From Podospora bellae-mahoneyi (lineage: Eukaryota; Ascomycota; Sordariomycetes; Sordariales; Podosporaceae), in NCBI RefSeq assembly GCF_035222275.1, contig NC_085882.1:3169501-3233500 (forward strand): DNA of 64,000 bases. The letters run 5' to 3'. Shown here one piece after another: positions 50,393 to 63,525 of this stretch (position 1 is its first letter; the number at the start of each line of letters is the position of its first letter). The notes beneath the pieces are model-generated. The model had not been told where the DNA came from. It was given only the letters and a program-made list of their open reading frames with translations, and ran no database searches. Position numbers and translations under genes: made by a program.

Positions 50393-53381
50393 GCAATCTC
50401 CTCTCTTTCGGTGGTGGTGTGTGTAAGATTATGTAATGGCGGGAAAGGTGTACAAAAAAGCTATTTATTTTTGAATGAGGGTCTGGGGTATTTATGACCG
50501 AACAACGATCTTCAAAAGGACGGTGGTGCTGCTCGGGGCGTTTTACTTTTCTTCAGTCGCCATGTATTTTTCATCAAGTCATGTATAATGCTCCTCTCAT
50601 GATGTCGATTTTGGGTTTGAAAGCATTTTCGGAAAGCGCGGAAAACAAATTACGGGAACACACACATAGGGGCCTTGGGAGCGGGAGCTCCTCATGAGGC
50701 TCAGGTAGATAGAAGTCTTGTGTGTGTACACATATACCACATACACAATACAATGTATGAACTGGGATTTCTGGGCGCACTCTCCTGTTAGCTGTGATGT
50801 TGTCTTATCGAAGGATGAAGTCTGCTGCGAGGTCTCACGGCTAGACGGCTGCTCTCTGTATGGTGGTTGAAAGAAGGCAGACGGTTTGCTACATCTTCTT
50901 GCCCACTGGCTAGTCTCTCTACGCTCCTTCAACACCATCTGTTTACATCAGCGTTGTTAAAGCAATCCTTTTCGCTCGACAGATCGCTCGTGTTGTTGCC
51001 GTGACCGTTGGTTGGTTTTGCTGAGTGGTCAATTGACATTCAGCCTCTCTCTAAGGCAACAGATGTCCGATTATTTTGAGGTTAATTTGTCGATGGTTGT
51101 TGCCTGTGTGCAGACTTTCTCCAAAACATCGCGGCTGCCTCAGACATTACATCGACTTGTAAGCGTCACCGGAGCCAGGACCACGATCTCGACTGACATA
51201 GTCCATCAACAGCGTACAACTGCTGATTGAGCAAACGTCCACACCATGCGCAGGCGACTAAAAAGACAGCTATAAAAAGATGACATCTCGGCAGGTAGGG
51301 CGGCGTCGACATAAGCCAGGGGGATCATCGGGGTATTCTCAAGCTTGGCGATTTTGATAAGAAGCAAAGAGGCACGGAGACGGAAGAAATGCCGGGTGGT
51401 GTTTTTTATCTAGAGCACTCAGCTGTCAAATTGAGGCTCTGTTTGGAGCTGCGGAAATTCCGACAAGCTTGCCCGCAACGACTTCGGTCAGACTCGAGTG
51501 AGGGGAAAGGCCCAGGTTCAACATGACATCACGGTCAGCATCCAACCAATTGAAATACCCCGCCTTCCCCCTCGCCCACTCAAAGCATCTGGATAATTGA
51601 GGCAGAAACCAAAAAGTGCGGATCACCATGTGTGCGTCGATGAAACTGAGCGGAAATTCCCCGAGGGTGGTTGTCTGAAACGAAAAGATCTGCTGCTGCC
51701 ATCCAACGTTTTCTGCAAAGACGGCTATGCCCGAGACTTGCCATGAGGGAGGGAGAAGCCCAATATCGGCGCTCCAAGTTGTACGCATTTGCAACTGAAA
51801 CAGGTGAAAGGGTGCACACGCATTAATAAGGTCAGGTCCTGCTGTCAGCAGCCATACCATATTTTGGTATGGAAGACGAGCATCGCCAATGACATGCTGA
51901 CGGTGGTGGTGCCCCCAATATAAGACCTGCCCTAACTACGCCTACTAGAACGACCTTGGGGGTGACCATGAGGCTACTGCGTTAAGGAGGTAATATATGC
52001 AAGTCTCTCTTGGCTGCCGGTGGCCAGAACGTCCTGTCATTGGATAGTGGTGCTCGCCATCAGGTTTTGTGCTTACTAGATCCCAATGGTAGCAGTATAA
52101 GTCGAAACAGGTAGACGTGTGCAACAAATACCCCGTGGGGGCAGCCGGTGACGGGTGGTTCCAGGTTGCGGGAGGTTCGACCAGGCACTTGTTTTTCTGC
52201 ACCTCACACAGCCTTCTAAGAAAAGCGTTTGTTTTGTTGCCGGACCTGAGCCAGGCACCACTTTCGAAACGGCACAGGCGTTAGGCCGAACAATTGTAAA
52301 AAGGAGCACTTGACTCAGCCCTCTCTCTCATTGTCCAGGACGGTGCCGTAGGAGCAAGCCTGCGGTTCCAGAGACGTGCCAAAGAGAGGTGGTAGAATTG
52401 ACATCACGTGACGGCCTTTGATGATCCTGGGAGTGCCAAGCCCCGGCTTTCCTCAGAGTGGTGTTAGCGGGGAAGGGAGCTGCAACTGCCCTCCCGCGTT
52501 GATGCACCCATTGGGAGTTGCTTGCCAACAAAAATCTCGACGCCGGTGTTTCTGGAGAGGATATCATATCTTTTCCTTGCCAGTGAGAGCGTGAGAGCGG
52601 AAGCAGACAGCTGCTCGTTCGCTCAGGGGGTTTTTGATTTGTTTTTCTCTCGTCGACCGGCAAGACTCGACCATCAAACCCCAAAGTTGTCCTCCCCACA
52701 GACCCTTAAACCCTGCCCTGCCCTGCCTTATCCCTTCTGCGCTGGCAGGCTGTTTCCCGCTCTCCTTATTTTGACGACACCTCCTCGCCTGTCTTTCAAG
52801 ACATCCACGACTTCCCCGCCTCAGGCAAACCGCGAGAGACCTCTCGCCGTTCCAGCAAGCACGACGTAACGACTTTTCTCTTCCAAGAAGCTACGCACCT
52901 AACTTTCCACGACTTGCAGCACCTACCTCACCGCGCAGTAGAGCTGCCTGTGTGTCTTCCCCCCGGATTGCCAACGTCAAACCGACATCCTACCGACACC
53001 CCAGCCGCTGCGGAAAGGGCAACTCTCGATGCCGGGCGTTTGACCTTCACCTAGGTTTCTGAGGAAATTTGTTGCGGCAACCCGAGCCTACAGTGTGTTT
53101 CCGGTCAACTTGCGAATTCAACGGACCCAGCCAAAAGTCGTAGCGTGGCAGGCCGTCGTTACTGACACACGGGCCCTTTTGCAATAGATCGGGCTGTGGC
53201 TCCCACTGTCACGACCCTCTCTCGGTCAGGTCGCACCATTCTGCACTCTGATTCGCCCAATTCGCACAAACTCCTTCTCTGCCGCACCGTACCAACTCCC
53301 GCCCGCACTCTTCCCAAAGTTTCCACCTCCAAGCCGCCGCGACCAACCCAGTGTGAACTGGCAGCGAAGACCACGGGAGCC
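50393..53381. other. 3 kb between MGE1 and PBP1, no confident gene
   Basis: MGE1 3' UTR, then sequence with little structure. The last 700 nt or so (52680-53381) look like a long C/T-rich PBP1 leader containing CCCTG repeats. A 144-codon minus-strand frame at 51426-51860 has no family resemblance I know and is not annotated as a gene. Confidence 0.45.
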
Positions 53382-56300
53382 ATGGAAGACCGATCTTCGA
53401 CCCCATCGCAGTCCACCTCCGCCGACGTCAAGTCGCCTACCCAGAGGCCTCTTTACAGCAGCAAGCTCGGTGACCAAAGGAAAGAGGTGACCCCTTCTGG
53501 CCAGACTGCTAGGTGAGACACGAGTCCCTTCTCTCCCCCCCCCTCTCCCCTCCCCCCATGCCATGCCCTGCCCTGCCATCCCCAGCTTTTTTTTTCAAGC
53601 CTCACTTTGCCCACCAACAAGAGACCCCACGGTCCACTTTTGACTACACTCCATTGCGTCGGCTCTCTACTCTATCCCTTTTCCCATTCTCTTTCCATTC
53701 TTCGCGGATCGACCCGCATCGTGTCTCTCTGATGGTTCGCACCTGTAAGCGACTGACTGACTGACGGTCGACCACCGCACAGACAAACTCCTCCTGTCAC
53801 AAAGGCCTGGACCCCAGCGTCGAGAAATCCGGTTACCGGTCGATCGCAACCACCTCAGGCCGGCTTCAACTCACAGAACAGGCAGTCTGTGACCAACTCC
53901 CTCCGTGAGGTCAGTCAAACTTTACCCCATTTCCCCGTATCCACCCTCCGCCTGTGGGCGCCTCCGAGAGCCTGATTTAGCTTTTGCAGCTGCCACAGAG
54001 TAACTGGTGCAGACGCACGCCGTCTCTCCGCTTCCCCCCAACTCAATCGTGTACAGAAGCTTACATCTGCCGCAGGGTCAGCGAGTGCGTGTTAGATACT
54101 CCCCAGGCGCCGAGTTTTCAGGCACCTGTTCGAACGACTTCGACTCGGGCAGCTTTCGACTAACCAACGTGCTACAGAAGAAGCTCCCCAATTCGGCCGA
54201 CCTTGCCAACGGGGCGAGACGAGATCAGACACAAATGATGGCCCAGAAGAAGGACGTCATGGACGCTCGCGCTGTACCTGGCAACGCCGGGAAGAATGAT
54301 GGAAAGGGTGCTAATGGTAATTGAGGGACCACATGCATACACACTCTGCAAGGCCTTGAAACTGATCTTTTTCGTAGGCAATCGATCCGGTTTCAAGACA
54401 GATGCCTCCATTTCTAACTCGCGACTCGGTGCTGGTCGTGCTCTTCAACCCTGGACCGCACCCCCTGACACCACAACTGACCTTAGCCTTGAAAGTTCCA
54501 AAGAAGATGTCCGCGGTTGGGATCAGTTCGCAACCCACGAGAGGATGTTTGGAAACAAGTCCACTTATGATGAGAGAATTTACACGACCGAGATCGACAG
54601 GAGCCACCCCAATTACGAGCAGAGAATCGCTCAAGCGGACAAGATTGCGCGCCAGATCGAAGGAGAGGCACCCAAATTTGCCCATGTCGCCGAGGAGCGC
54701 ATTATGGACTTTGGTGGCGGCGGTGATGGCAGGGATGAAGAGGAGAAGTACGTCAAGCACACAGGCATAGCCGCCGGTGACAATTCCGAGCTGACCCCCT
54801 CCCAGATACAGCGGTGTTGCCCGCCAGGACTTCCCTCCGTTGAGCAGCAACCGTGAGAATAAGTACACCCCACCAGCTCGGCGGGCTCCTACCGGTCAGT
54901 CAACAGTCAAGGGTGCTCCAGTGGACCCTGCTATCATTTCATCGCAATTGAAGGGTGCCCTGGCTTCTACCCAGCCCACGCCCAAGGTCGAGGATGTCAA
55001 GTCTCCTGCCGCCACGCCCACACCAGCCCAACCGGCTGTGGACAAGGCTGCCGAGCCCAAGGCGGAAAGCAAAGCTTCTGAGAAAGCTCCAGAGACCAAG
55101 CCCGATGTATCCGCAGCCCCCCCCAAGGCAGACCCCAAGGAGACTGTCGCTGCTCGGTCCTCGACTGCCACGGCTCGTGTTGGCTTCCCAGGTGCGGGTA
55201 GGGCGGGTGGCCCAAGCGCTGCAAACAACGTCGAGCGAGAAGTACTCAATGCTTTCAAGCAATTTTCCATCAAGGAGAGGAAGCAGGCCGATGCTGCCCG
55301 GCACAGCAAGGCCAGAGTTGACAAGGAGGTCAAGTTGACCGAGTTGAAAAAGTTCTCCAAGGACTTCAAGCTGTCCACTCCCGTGCCGAAGGACTTGATC
55401 CCCATCATTGCGAAGGACCCCGTCAAGCAGCAGGAGATCCAGGAGAAGGCGATTCAAAATGCGGCCGAGATTGCCAGGAAGAAACAAGAGGCTGCTGCCA
55501 AAGAGAAGGAGTCTGCGGCCGCCAAGGTCAACCAAGCCAAGACGCCAGCCGAGCAGTCGAATGCCTCGACGCCCGCCGCGACGACTGATTCTCGCGCCAG
55601 CTCTCGCCCTACGGCTCCCCAACACTCCAACTCATCCGGTGCCCCCGGTCGCCATCCCGGAGGTCGCGCCTCTTACCATAACAGCAATGGGATCCAGCCT
55701 CCCTATGGCCAGTACAACCGGAACGGCCGCGGTGCTCAGCTTCCTCCCGGCGCTCAGGCTACCGGTCAGCTGGCCCAGCGTCTGAGAAATGTCGAGCAGC
55801 AAAAGATGCAGCACCCTCATATGGCTCAACACCCTCAGCCGGATATGCGTCTACCACCAACCGGTCCTGCTAACAATGGCGACCCCAACTACGGTCGTCG
55901 CATCAGCGGTGTGCCGCCGACCTATCTCGGTCCCAAGCTCAATCCTAACACCCAGGAGTTCAGACCCAATGCATTTGCACAACCCTTCAACCCGATGAAC
56001 CCCATCAACCCCATCAACCCCATTAACGCGGTCATCCCCAGCCAGGCCTCCAGCCCTCGTGCTTCGGTGAACATGATGGAAGTTCCCATCATGGCTCCTC
56101 CAGCTCCGGCGAAGGGCCAGCTGGTCCGCCGCAAGACAAAGGCGATTGATATCAAGAAGTGTCTTGTCCTTTCCAACATGGAGACTATTCAGCCTCCGAC
56201 CAATCCCAAGAAGACCTGGGAGGAGAATGACGGTTTCAGACCCGCCTTTGACCACCCTCCCACTTGGCGTGCGGTTGACCCGGAGAAGGAAGAGCCCAAA

Positions 56301-57065
56301 GACTCTACCATGAGCATGACCTATAATGAGTATTTCGAGAAGGTGCCGCGAGCTGGTGCGACCGTCGCCACTCCCAACCCAACGCATGCCATGCCCCAAA
56401 TCCCGCACCAACACCAGCTGCCACCCTATCTGCAGCACGGGGGCCAGGGCATGGCTCCTCGCCAATCGCCCCACATGCCCCCGATGCAGATGCAGACCGG
56501 CCAGCACGGACATGGACCACATGGACCGTACAACCCCGACGATCATAGGATGATGCATTCTAATTCGGCCCAGTCCTTCGCTTCCCCTAGAATGGGACAA
56601 GTTCCCATGGCCTACCCCCCTTCGGTGAATGCTCCCGGTCAGATGCCTTATGGCCAGCCTGTCATGCCTCAATACATGAACCCCGGCGCGCCTCAGATGG
56701 GTCAATTCCGCAGTTTCTCAAATAACCCTCAGTTCATGCCGCAGCAGCCCCATCACATGGGTGGGCCTATGATGGGTCAACCTCCCTTCATGCCACCTAA
56801 CGGCATGGCGGTTCCTGGGCCCATGTATCCGGTCAGCGGTCCTCCGTTTATGCCTCCTGGTGCGGTAGCCCCGCAGCCGATGGTTGGATCCAATGGATTT
56901 CCCAGCCCTGGCCGGTCCGCTGCCGCCCCGATGATGGCTCATCAGGGTTCTCATCAGGGACAGCCCGCCGTGTACGGAATGAGTCCCGCCATGACTTATC
57001 AGCAACCGGCCTACACCCCCCAGCAAGGCCAAGGCAAGTTTTCGGGTCAGCGTCCTCCCCAATGA
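53382..57065 (+). CDS. PBP1: PBP1 / ataxin-2 homologue
   Basis: Pab1-binding RNP protein that promotes mRNA stability, tunes poly(A) tails, and nucleates stress granules. About 1063 aa from five exons: 53382-53512, 53783-53909, 54013-54316, 54378-54747, 54806-57065. The LSm-like domain (GQRVRVRYSPGAEFSGTCSN, SFRLTNVLQKKLPNSADLAN) leads to the LsmAD domain (WDQFATHERMFGNKSTYDER, IYTTEIDRSHPNYEQRIAQA). After it comes YSGVARQDFPPLSSNRENKY. The C-terminal half is disordered, Pro/Gln/Met-rich, and carries a PAM2 motif (KLNPNTQEFRPNAF) for the Pab1 MLLE domain, followed by an Asn-Pro-Ile repeat. Exon 3's 5' edge (acceptor ggtgcag at 54012, giving THAVSPLPP before SLHLPQ) is the weakest join. Exon joins at NG-NRSGF and EEK-YSGVARQ are firm. 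Confidence 0.92.
55990..56030 (+). repeat. Coding Asn-Pro-Met/Ile tandem in PBP1
   Basis: A 9-nt unit (aaccccatc) repeated about four times encodes NPMNPINPINPIN, just after the PAM2 motif. Confidence 0.8.
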
Positions 57066-58443
57066 GAGAATAGACCCGTCTACATTTGCGGTGGAGACCG
57101 CCATGTTGATGTCTGCCTCGGTCACTCGGGCTTTTGAGCTGCCTTATCCTTTTGTACAACTTTGGCCCACGACTGGACACGCTTGCACCCGCCTATTGAG
57201 AGGAAGTCCGAGAAACTTTTACTTTCGGCCTTCACGGCGACCTCGGTTGCGGCAAGCGAATCAAACCCAACAAGTCATTATGTATGTCAAGGTCGGCTGG
57301 CTACGGTTTTTATGCAGGACGGGAGGGCGGGTAGGGAAAATTGAAGAAGCAGAAAAAAAAGAACCCATCACTTATTAGCTTTTTCCATTATTTGAGAAGA
57401 GCTTATACACGACACGGAATATCTTGCATGGTTCTTTCGGTTGTGCGCTTTGCTGCCAGTTGCATTACCGCCCATCTTGGTATTTGTCGAGGCATTTTCT
57501 GTTCGGCAGAGCGATGTGATGTGGTTTTTCTTTTCTGTCTTTTTTTTTTATTTGACAACAATCAAACGCATGGAAGGGCGATAGCCAGAAAGGAGCAGGG
57601 GATGACGCAGAGGAACAGACATGGCAGGACATGACAGGAGGAAGGGGGGGTTGGGAGGGGAAACAGCAGCTTGTTCTTGTTGAGTTATGTGAAAGGGTGT
57701 ATGGGGGGGGGGGCGGAGGCAGGCTGCTGTTTGATGCTGAAGAGGTTGACGGGTGATGTCGAGGGTGTTGGGCGGGGTGGTTTGAGTTGGGTTGAGGAAA
57801 GGGTATGGCAGCTTGGCGTGTCCTATTTGGTTTAGGACTGAGGCTGGATACAGTTTGTGTGGGTGGCCGGTGGCAGTGACAGTGACGGTGATTGTTTGAG
57901 AGAGGTGCGAAGTTGTCAGGGTGGGGGTAGGTTGATTGGCAAGGGGGTTGGGTTGGGGGATGAGGAAGGAGGAGGAGGAGGTTGTGGGCGGCGGTGGCGG
58001 TGGTGATGATGCTGAAAGAGGGGGTGATGGAGGAGGAGGAGGGAGAGACGAGTTTTGCTCGAGACTGATTCTCTCTGTGGTCCAAACAACATGAGGATTT
58101 GTTTTTCATCATGCGATAGATGTAGCTTACACAGCTAGCACGAATCCAGCATGAGAATGTTAAAAGCGGATAGGGGGAGATGATTGGGGTTTGTTAGTGT
58201 TGATTGTTTGTGTGTTGCAAGTTTCCCGTTGTTTTCTTCTACTGATGCCTGCTCGCCCCTCGTCCCCGCCCTTTGTATAGAAGAGGACACCACCGTTGCG
58301 ACGGTCCTTTGCTGTGATGGAGGAAAAATACCTAATAGGAGCTCAACGGTGAAAGGGGAGGTCGACCGCGTGAGATGATGGGCCGTGAACGGGTGGTTTA
58401 GTAGTACTTGAGGGAAGGGGGAGTGTCTCGGTGAAGAGTGAAG

Positions 58444-58479
58444 TGGTGGTGGTGGTGGTGGTGGTGGTGGTGGTGGTGA
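58444..58479 (+). repeat. (GGT)n microsatellite
   Basis: About 11 GGT units, non-coding. Confidence 0.92.
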
Positions 58480-58923
58480 TAGTCGTACGGGGTTGTGAGA
58501 AGGTGGAATGGAATGGTACGATGGCTGGTGGTGGGTTAGTGGGTGGCGACCTTGGAGGAGGTAGGGTGGTGTTTTGAGTTGAGTGGTATGTTACGTGATG
58601 ATGGACTTGGGCTCTTTGATGAGGAGCACGGTTTTCAGGTCAGGGAGCGCGGGAGAAGGGGCTGTGATTATTGAGATGTTGGGTTGGATAGCCCGAGGAA
58701 CTGTTTTGTGTCTGTGCCATGAAGGGTTGCTGGTTTCCGGGCGAAGTGGTAGTTCTAGGGGGGATGGGAACTCACTACGGTTATGGATTGCTTAGATATG
58801 CGGTGCTTTCCTTCAAGGGTTGTCGCTCAGGGTTGTTTGGTGAAGATTTGGCGGGTGTGAGGAGGGAAGATGCTGTCTCTGAGCTCTCGGCGTTTTCATC
58901 TTTGGTCATCACACGGAGGTGGC

Positions 58924-58954
58924 CTGGTTGTCTGGTTGTCTGGTTGTCTGGTTG
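58924..58954 (+). repeat. 8-bp tandem CTGGTTGT
   Basis: Nearly four perfect copies of ctggttgt in non-coding DNA. Confidence 0.9.
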
Positions 58955-61900
58955 CTCCTCAGGAGGATGGTGTAAGCATGCCGCGCAGCTCTCTAGCAAC
59001 GGAACAAGGACTCGTCCAACGACGCAAGCAAGGATGAACTTCTTGGGGATGTAGAAAAGACAGCATTGCACATTGGCGACCTAAGATGGTGTGTCATACC
59101 CACCGATCTTTGTCAGATGGAATTTGGGGATGCACAACAGTCCACCTAACTATAAGGTACCTTACATCGTTGGTGGTGTTGGTAATGAACGGTAATGGTA
59201 GTATCAAGATTGTCTCGCCTCAGCGCATGTGAATGGCAGTAGCGCTTGGGCGGAAAGGAAAAATAGCATCAGATACATTGCCCACCACATCTTTTCCCCT
59301 ACTCTTCCAACACACGCAGGCGGGCGTATTCTGGGAAAGGTGTGTTCAGTGCTGGCGCGCTTACATGAAGAGAGAGCCTAAATAGGTAGGTACATACATC
59401 TACAAGTTTCAGGTTTGGGATGAAAGGATCAGTGCGGGAAAGGTGTGTGGTGTGGTAGGGCAGGGAGATCATTGGAGATCCTGACCCGTTCATATTGCGA
59501 TCTAGGAGACTGGATGAGTTTGTGATTGGAAACAGATTCATGGGGTGTAATGTGGTCTGCCATGTGAACTGTCGTGATGTTTTGGTTTAGTAGTTGGTTG
59601 TTGAGAAGTTGATGATGCGCATGGGGAGATAGTTTACTCAACCGATATCACAACGCGCCTAGATCATGAGAATGTCCCTTCAGAAGCATGTCCATTGGTA
59701 GGTTATTGAGAGACTGATCTGACAACCTACCGACCAGCATCCGCTGTCTTTTATTTTTGGACTCACTCAGCTGCCGAAAAACCAACGTAAGTTTTTTTCC
59801 TTGGCTCAGGAGGCTGGAAGCACCTCCTGATTGATATCCTCGGTTGAGGTGGTTGGTTGGTGGCTGGAAAACGGCCCCTACACAGCTTTCAACTCTCGAA
59901 AACGAGGAATCCCAATGTTGAGGTGATTTTAGTCTTCTCACAATGATCTCCCTCAGGGAGGCTGTGTACTATTTTTCCACTTCTCTGACATGTGCAAGTT
60001 TATGCGATCCGATGTGGTTCAATGCAAGACAGACTCGGGCGGGAAAAGGCTTGTTGTCTCGGAATAGAGGATTCAGGGGTGACCCGGGGTCGCTCGGGGA
60101 GCGGGGGAGGCGCGCACACACCTTCAAGGTGAAGGATGATCCACCCCATAGATTGGGCTCCAGACTGCCGGGCTTGAAGAAGAATTGTTGGATTGGAATC
60201 GAAGGGTTGCACACATTGACACAGCGCTTGGCGAAGAGAATGCTGAATTAACATGAATTTGGGCGAGTGTTTCTATGATATGGAACTTTTGGGGGTTATA
60301 AGACAACAAATAAACAAAAGTCGAGATGTTACCTAGGTAGTGAGGGGCAAAAGGATCATCGCTGAGGAATGCTAGATCTGTTAGAGTCTAGACCAGATAT
60401 CAGTAGAAACGTTGCGCTCGGTAGAGCCCCGCAAGTCGCAAAATAGCCAACGTAGACCTGTTGTGCAGTTTGTGGTTGGATGGTGTAGGACCGACAAACT
60501 TGTCCTTCACCACTCGCTTACCGGAGTATTCTGCTGTCTCTGCCTCTTTCTCACATGTACTTTGTGGGAGGAGGCACACATGCGGTTTTTACACCGGGTG
60601 CGGGCCTGGGCGGGCCTGCCTATCGCGGGCATTACCGCCGGCTGGTTGCGTGATCCTCTTGCTGACTTTTTTCCCCCTCTGCAATGCTTGTGGTGGTGAG
60701 GGGTAATCGGGGGGTTGTTTGTGCTTCTTTTGTCCGTCAGCCTCCAGCAGCCGTCGGTGTGGACTGTGATAGCCCCTGAGTGGTGCCTAGTTTGAATCCG
60801 AGTGTTTTCCCGATGACTTAAGAGGCGTGGGTGGTGCATCGGAGCCAATGCAGGAACCATCGCAAAAAGATATCGCCACCTGCAGGTCCACCGTCGCTCA
60901 AAAAAGAGAGATTTCGCAGCTGACGCAGCTGAACGTGCAGCGCCGATGCGGTCCACGCCTTCATCCACCTCTTGTCGTCGTCGACCAACAGCTCCGTTTT
61001 CACGCCGCAGCAGATGTTGTGCATAATGGCATAATGGACGAGGTGGTGGGTGGAGTGGTCAGTTGTTGGTCAGTTTGCGTGGTCTGCGAGGGAGCGAGGG
61101 CGGCGTCGCCTGTCGGTTGCCGCCTCGGGGTTGCGCAGGGCACATACCGTAAGGCACACACACCGCCCGGCAGGGAGAAGGTGAAGAAGCATCTCAGCCA
61201 GTCAGGGGTAAAATCTGCCCCTCCTTCTTCTCTTTCTGTGCGTCTTTCTTGTGCACCGTGATGAACAAACGACAACCTGCATCAGTGCATCGCAGGTTCT
61301 GTCGATTTTCTCTTTCTGTGGACAGTCAGGGTCTTGCATTGACCGCGCGGTCGGCGGCCGTCGATCATCAGACCTGAGGGTGCTTGATCTCGACTGGGAC
61401 AGGCTGGCCAGGCGCTGTCTTTGGAGCGATGTTCCCCGCCTGGATGTCGGGATGTCGGGAGCCCTCAGCCAGCCAAAAGCTTGATGGGGTTGACGGGGTT
61501 GACGTCGGGTTGGTTGCCGTCAACGGTTGAGCTGCACTGCCTACGTAATCATGGAGGGGGGTGACAATTCCTCCAAAGAAACAGAAAAAGCAGCCGAAAA
61601 GCAGGCGGTCGAGAGGCCCAGTGGCTATTTTATGGCTCACTTTATGTAAGGTACGGTTCGGGTAAACTCTCGGGATGATGTGCGACCTGCAACTTGGGAT
61701 GTTTCTCTCGCTATTTTGCCAGTATTCTCGTCCCATGTGTTCTTAATTTGGCTTTTCGGGCTGCAGATGAGTCAAGCGGTTGGTCTTGGTGCAGAAAACC
61801 TGTAGAAGATCGGGTGGTTGCGGCTGCTTTCACGGCGGTCAGGACGGTCTGTAATTGCAGGCCACTTGCCACTTCGTGATGGCTCAACTGTGAAACCGAC

Positions 61901-63525
61901 GGCTTCTCGTTCGTATGTTCTGTTCGCACGGCTTCAGAGCAAAGTTCCAGAAAGCGGTTCCCTCTCGGACATAACCCCCGGGTTCTGCTGCGCAAGGCAG
62001 ACACCGAGAGACAATTCGTCGGCCGTCGTCCCAAAGTGAACATGTCCCTCCCCATGTCTGCAGGGCCCAGCGCTTGACAAACAACCGGGACACGCGGCGT
62101 GCCGTGGTGGTCTGGATTGGGGCCACAGTGGCACAGTTCTTTTTTTCTTTTGGGGCTCCAGGGTTGATGAATTTTCTTCTTCTAGGGTTATGAGGGCTTT
62201 TTGAAGCGAACAAAAGGGGTCAGTGTTTCAAGTTTGTGGTGTTCGGGCCAGTCGGGCGCTTTCAACCAGGTTCCCCAGGATCTCGCCCAGACCAGACCTT
62301 TTCCCACCAGCCAATCAGAGACTAGAACCGCTCAGGCACACTCGGGCAGCCATTGGATGAACTGACAGCTGGCCCCTGATGGATGGGGCACTTTTGGGTT
62401 GCAGCCCCACGGACGAATACCGAGTGCCCAGCGTTCCAGTGGCAGCGGCAGCCACACACACAACGATTTTCCAGGGCAAGCGCAAGCGTTTCCCGTCACA
62501 CCAGCGCCATCGTCGCACCAGTCACCAGTCCATCGTGCATTTTCTGGACGGTCATCCTTCTCACTGGCTGTCCGGACTTGGACCTGAATTTGCATCTTTT
62601 CTTTTGGGATGTTATCCTCAATCTGTCCCGCGCGCCTGTCTACCAATCCTTTTGCCATGCTGCTCCCTGCCAGTGACCGACCCAGCGAGTGCTGTTTGAG
62701 GTGAAGTGAACAGGAGCGAGCAATTGCCACCGTCCCAAAGATACCGAGTATTGCCGTGAGTGATGGATTTGAGCGGATATTGCAGTGTAATGCCCTCTCT
62801 CACGGCCGCATTGAACACAGGCCGCAGTTCACGGCACTCCAGATGGTGTACCGTACAACCAGTCCTCTTCGAGGATCCCGATCCCCACTCTGACCCTGCT
62901 GCTTGGATCTTCTTGGACCGTAGCGGCCCAGCAGGGGCGGGGGTGTCTTTTGCGGTGGAGCAAGGGGAGGGAGCAAGCGGAGGGATGGGTTGAGAGAGGC
63001 CGTTCGTCCAGTGGCGTCTGTCTGTCCAGTGTGCGTTCGAAACAGCAGGACGGGGGCCAATCGTCTCTGGATGAACGGGTGGAACAGAAACATAAAGGGA
63101 GCTCTCCCTCTTTTCCAATCTTCCTTTTATTCTGCCCTTCTCTCACCACGGCATCACGCCTCTCACTTTCCTTCAGCAGACCACACCACCCCGTCAAGGG
63201 CTTCGATTGATTCTTTTTCTTTTCGCTTTCCACACTTCACGCTTCACTCAGATAGCCCGGTGCTTTCGACAAGTGACGACACTCCCTATTGTTCGACAAA
63301 CAATAGCCCCTCAACCAGCATCAACAATCAGCTTTGTCCACATTGACACAAGCACCCACAACCCCATTCATTACCAGCCTCCGAGCAGTGCTCAAATTTT
63401 CCAGACTTTTTCTGCGACCACTTGCAAGCTTTTCACTCCTTGAAAACGAAAACTTCAGAGAACCAATCGATCACTCGCCTATCCGGCATCCACAGAACCA
63501 CCAAACAACAAACAAGAACTTGACC

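Larger units (their letters stand above)
57066..63525. other. 6.5 kb gene-poor stretch between PBP1 and the LPMO gene
   Basis: No recognisable protein or RNA gene on either strand. 57630-58080 is C/T-rich on the minus strand with a G-run near 57702. (GGT)n lies at 58444-58479 and an 8-bp tandem at 58924-58954. The last 400 nt (63110-63525) are C/T then C/A-rich, a typical fungal 5' leader for the LPMO gene. The remainder is mixed-composition DNA without coding bias and without RIP-like AT enrichment. It could be a large carbohydrate-responsive promoter, or carry non-coding transcripts. Confidence 0.5.

Noticed and set aside
52160-52185. GGTTCGACCAGG resembling a tRNA B-box
   Set aside because: Last positions do not fit the consensus and no cloverleaf can be drawn.
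57465-58112. 215-codon minus-strand frame, Pro/Ser/His/Thr-rich
   Set aside because: Composition follows directly from C/T-rich low-complexity DNA; no domain, no leader, no codon bias. Likely non-coding.
58444-58954. Possible repeat ends of an inserted mobile element
   Set aside because: The repeats are simple microsatellites that differ from each other; no terminal inverted repeats, target duplications or transposase-like frames.
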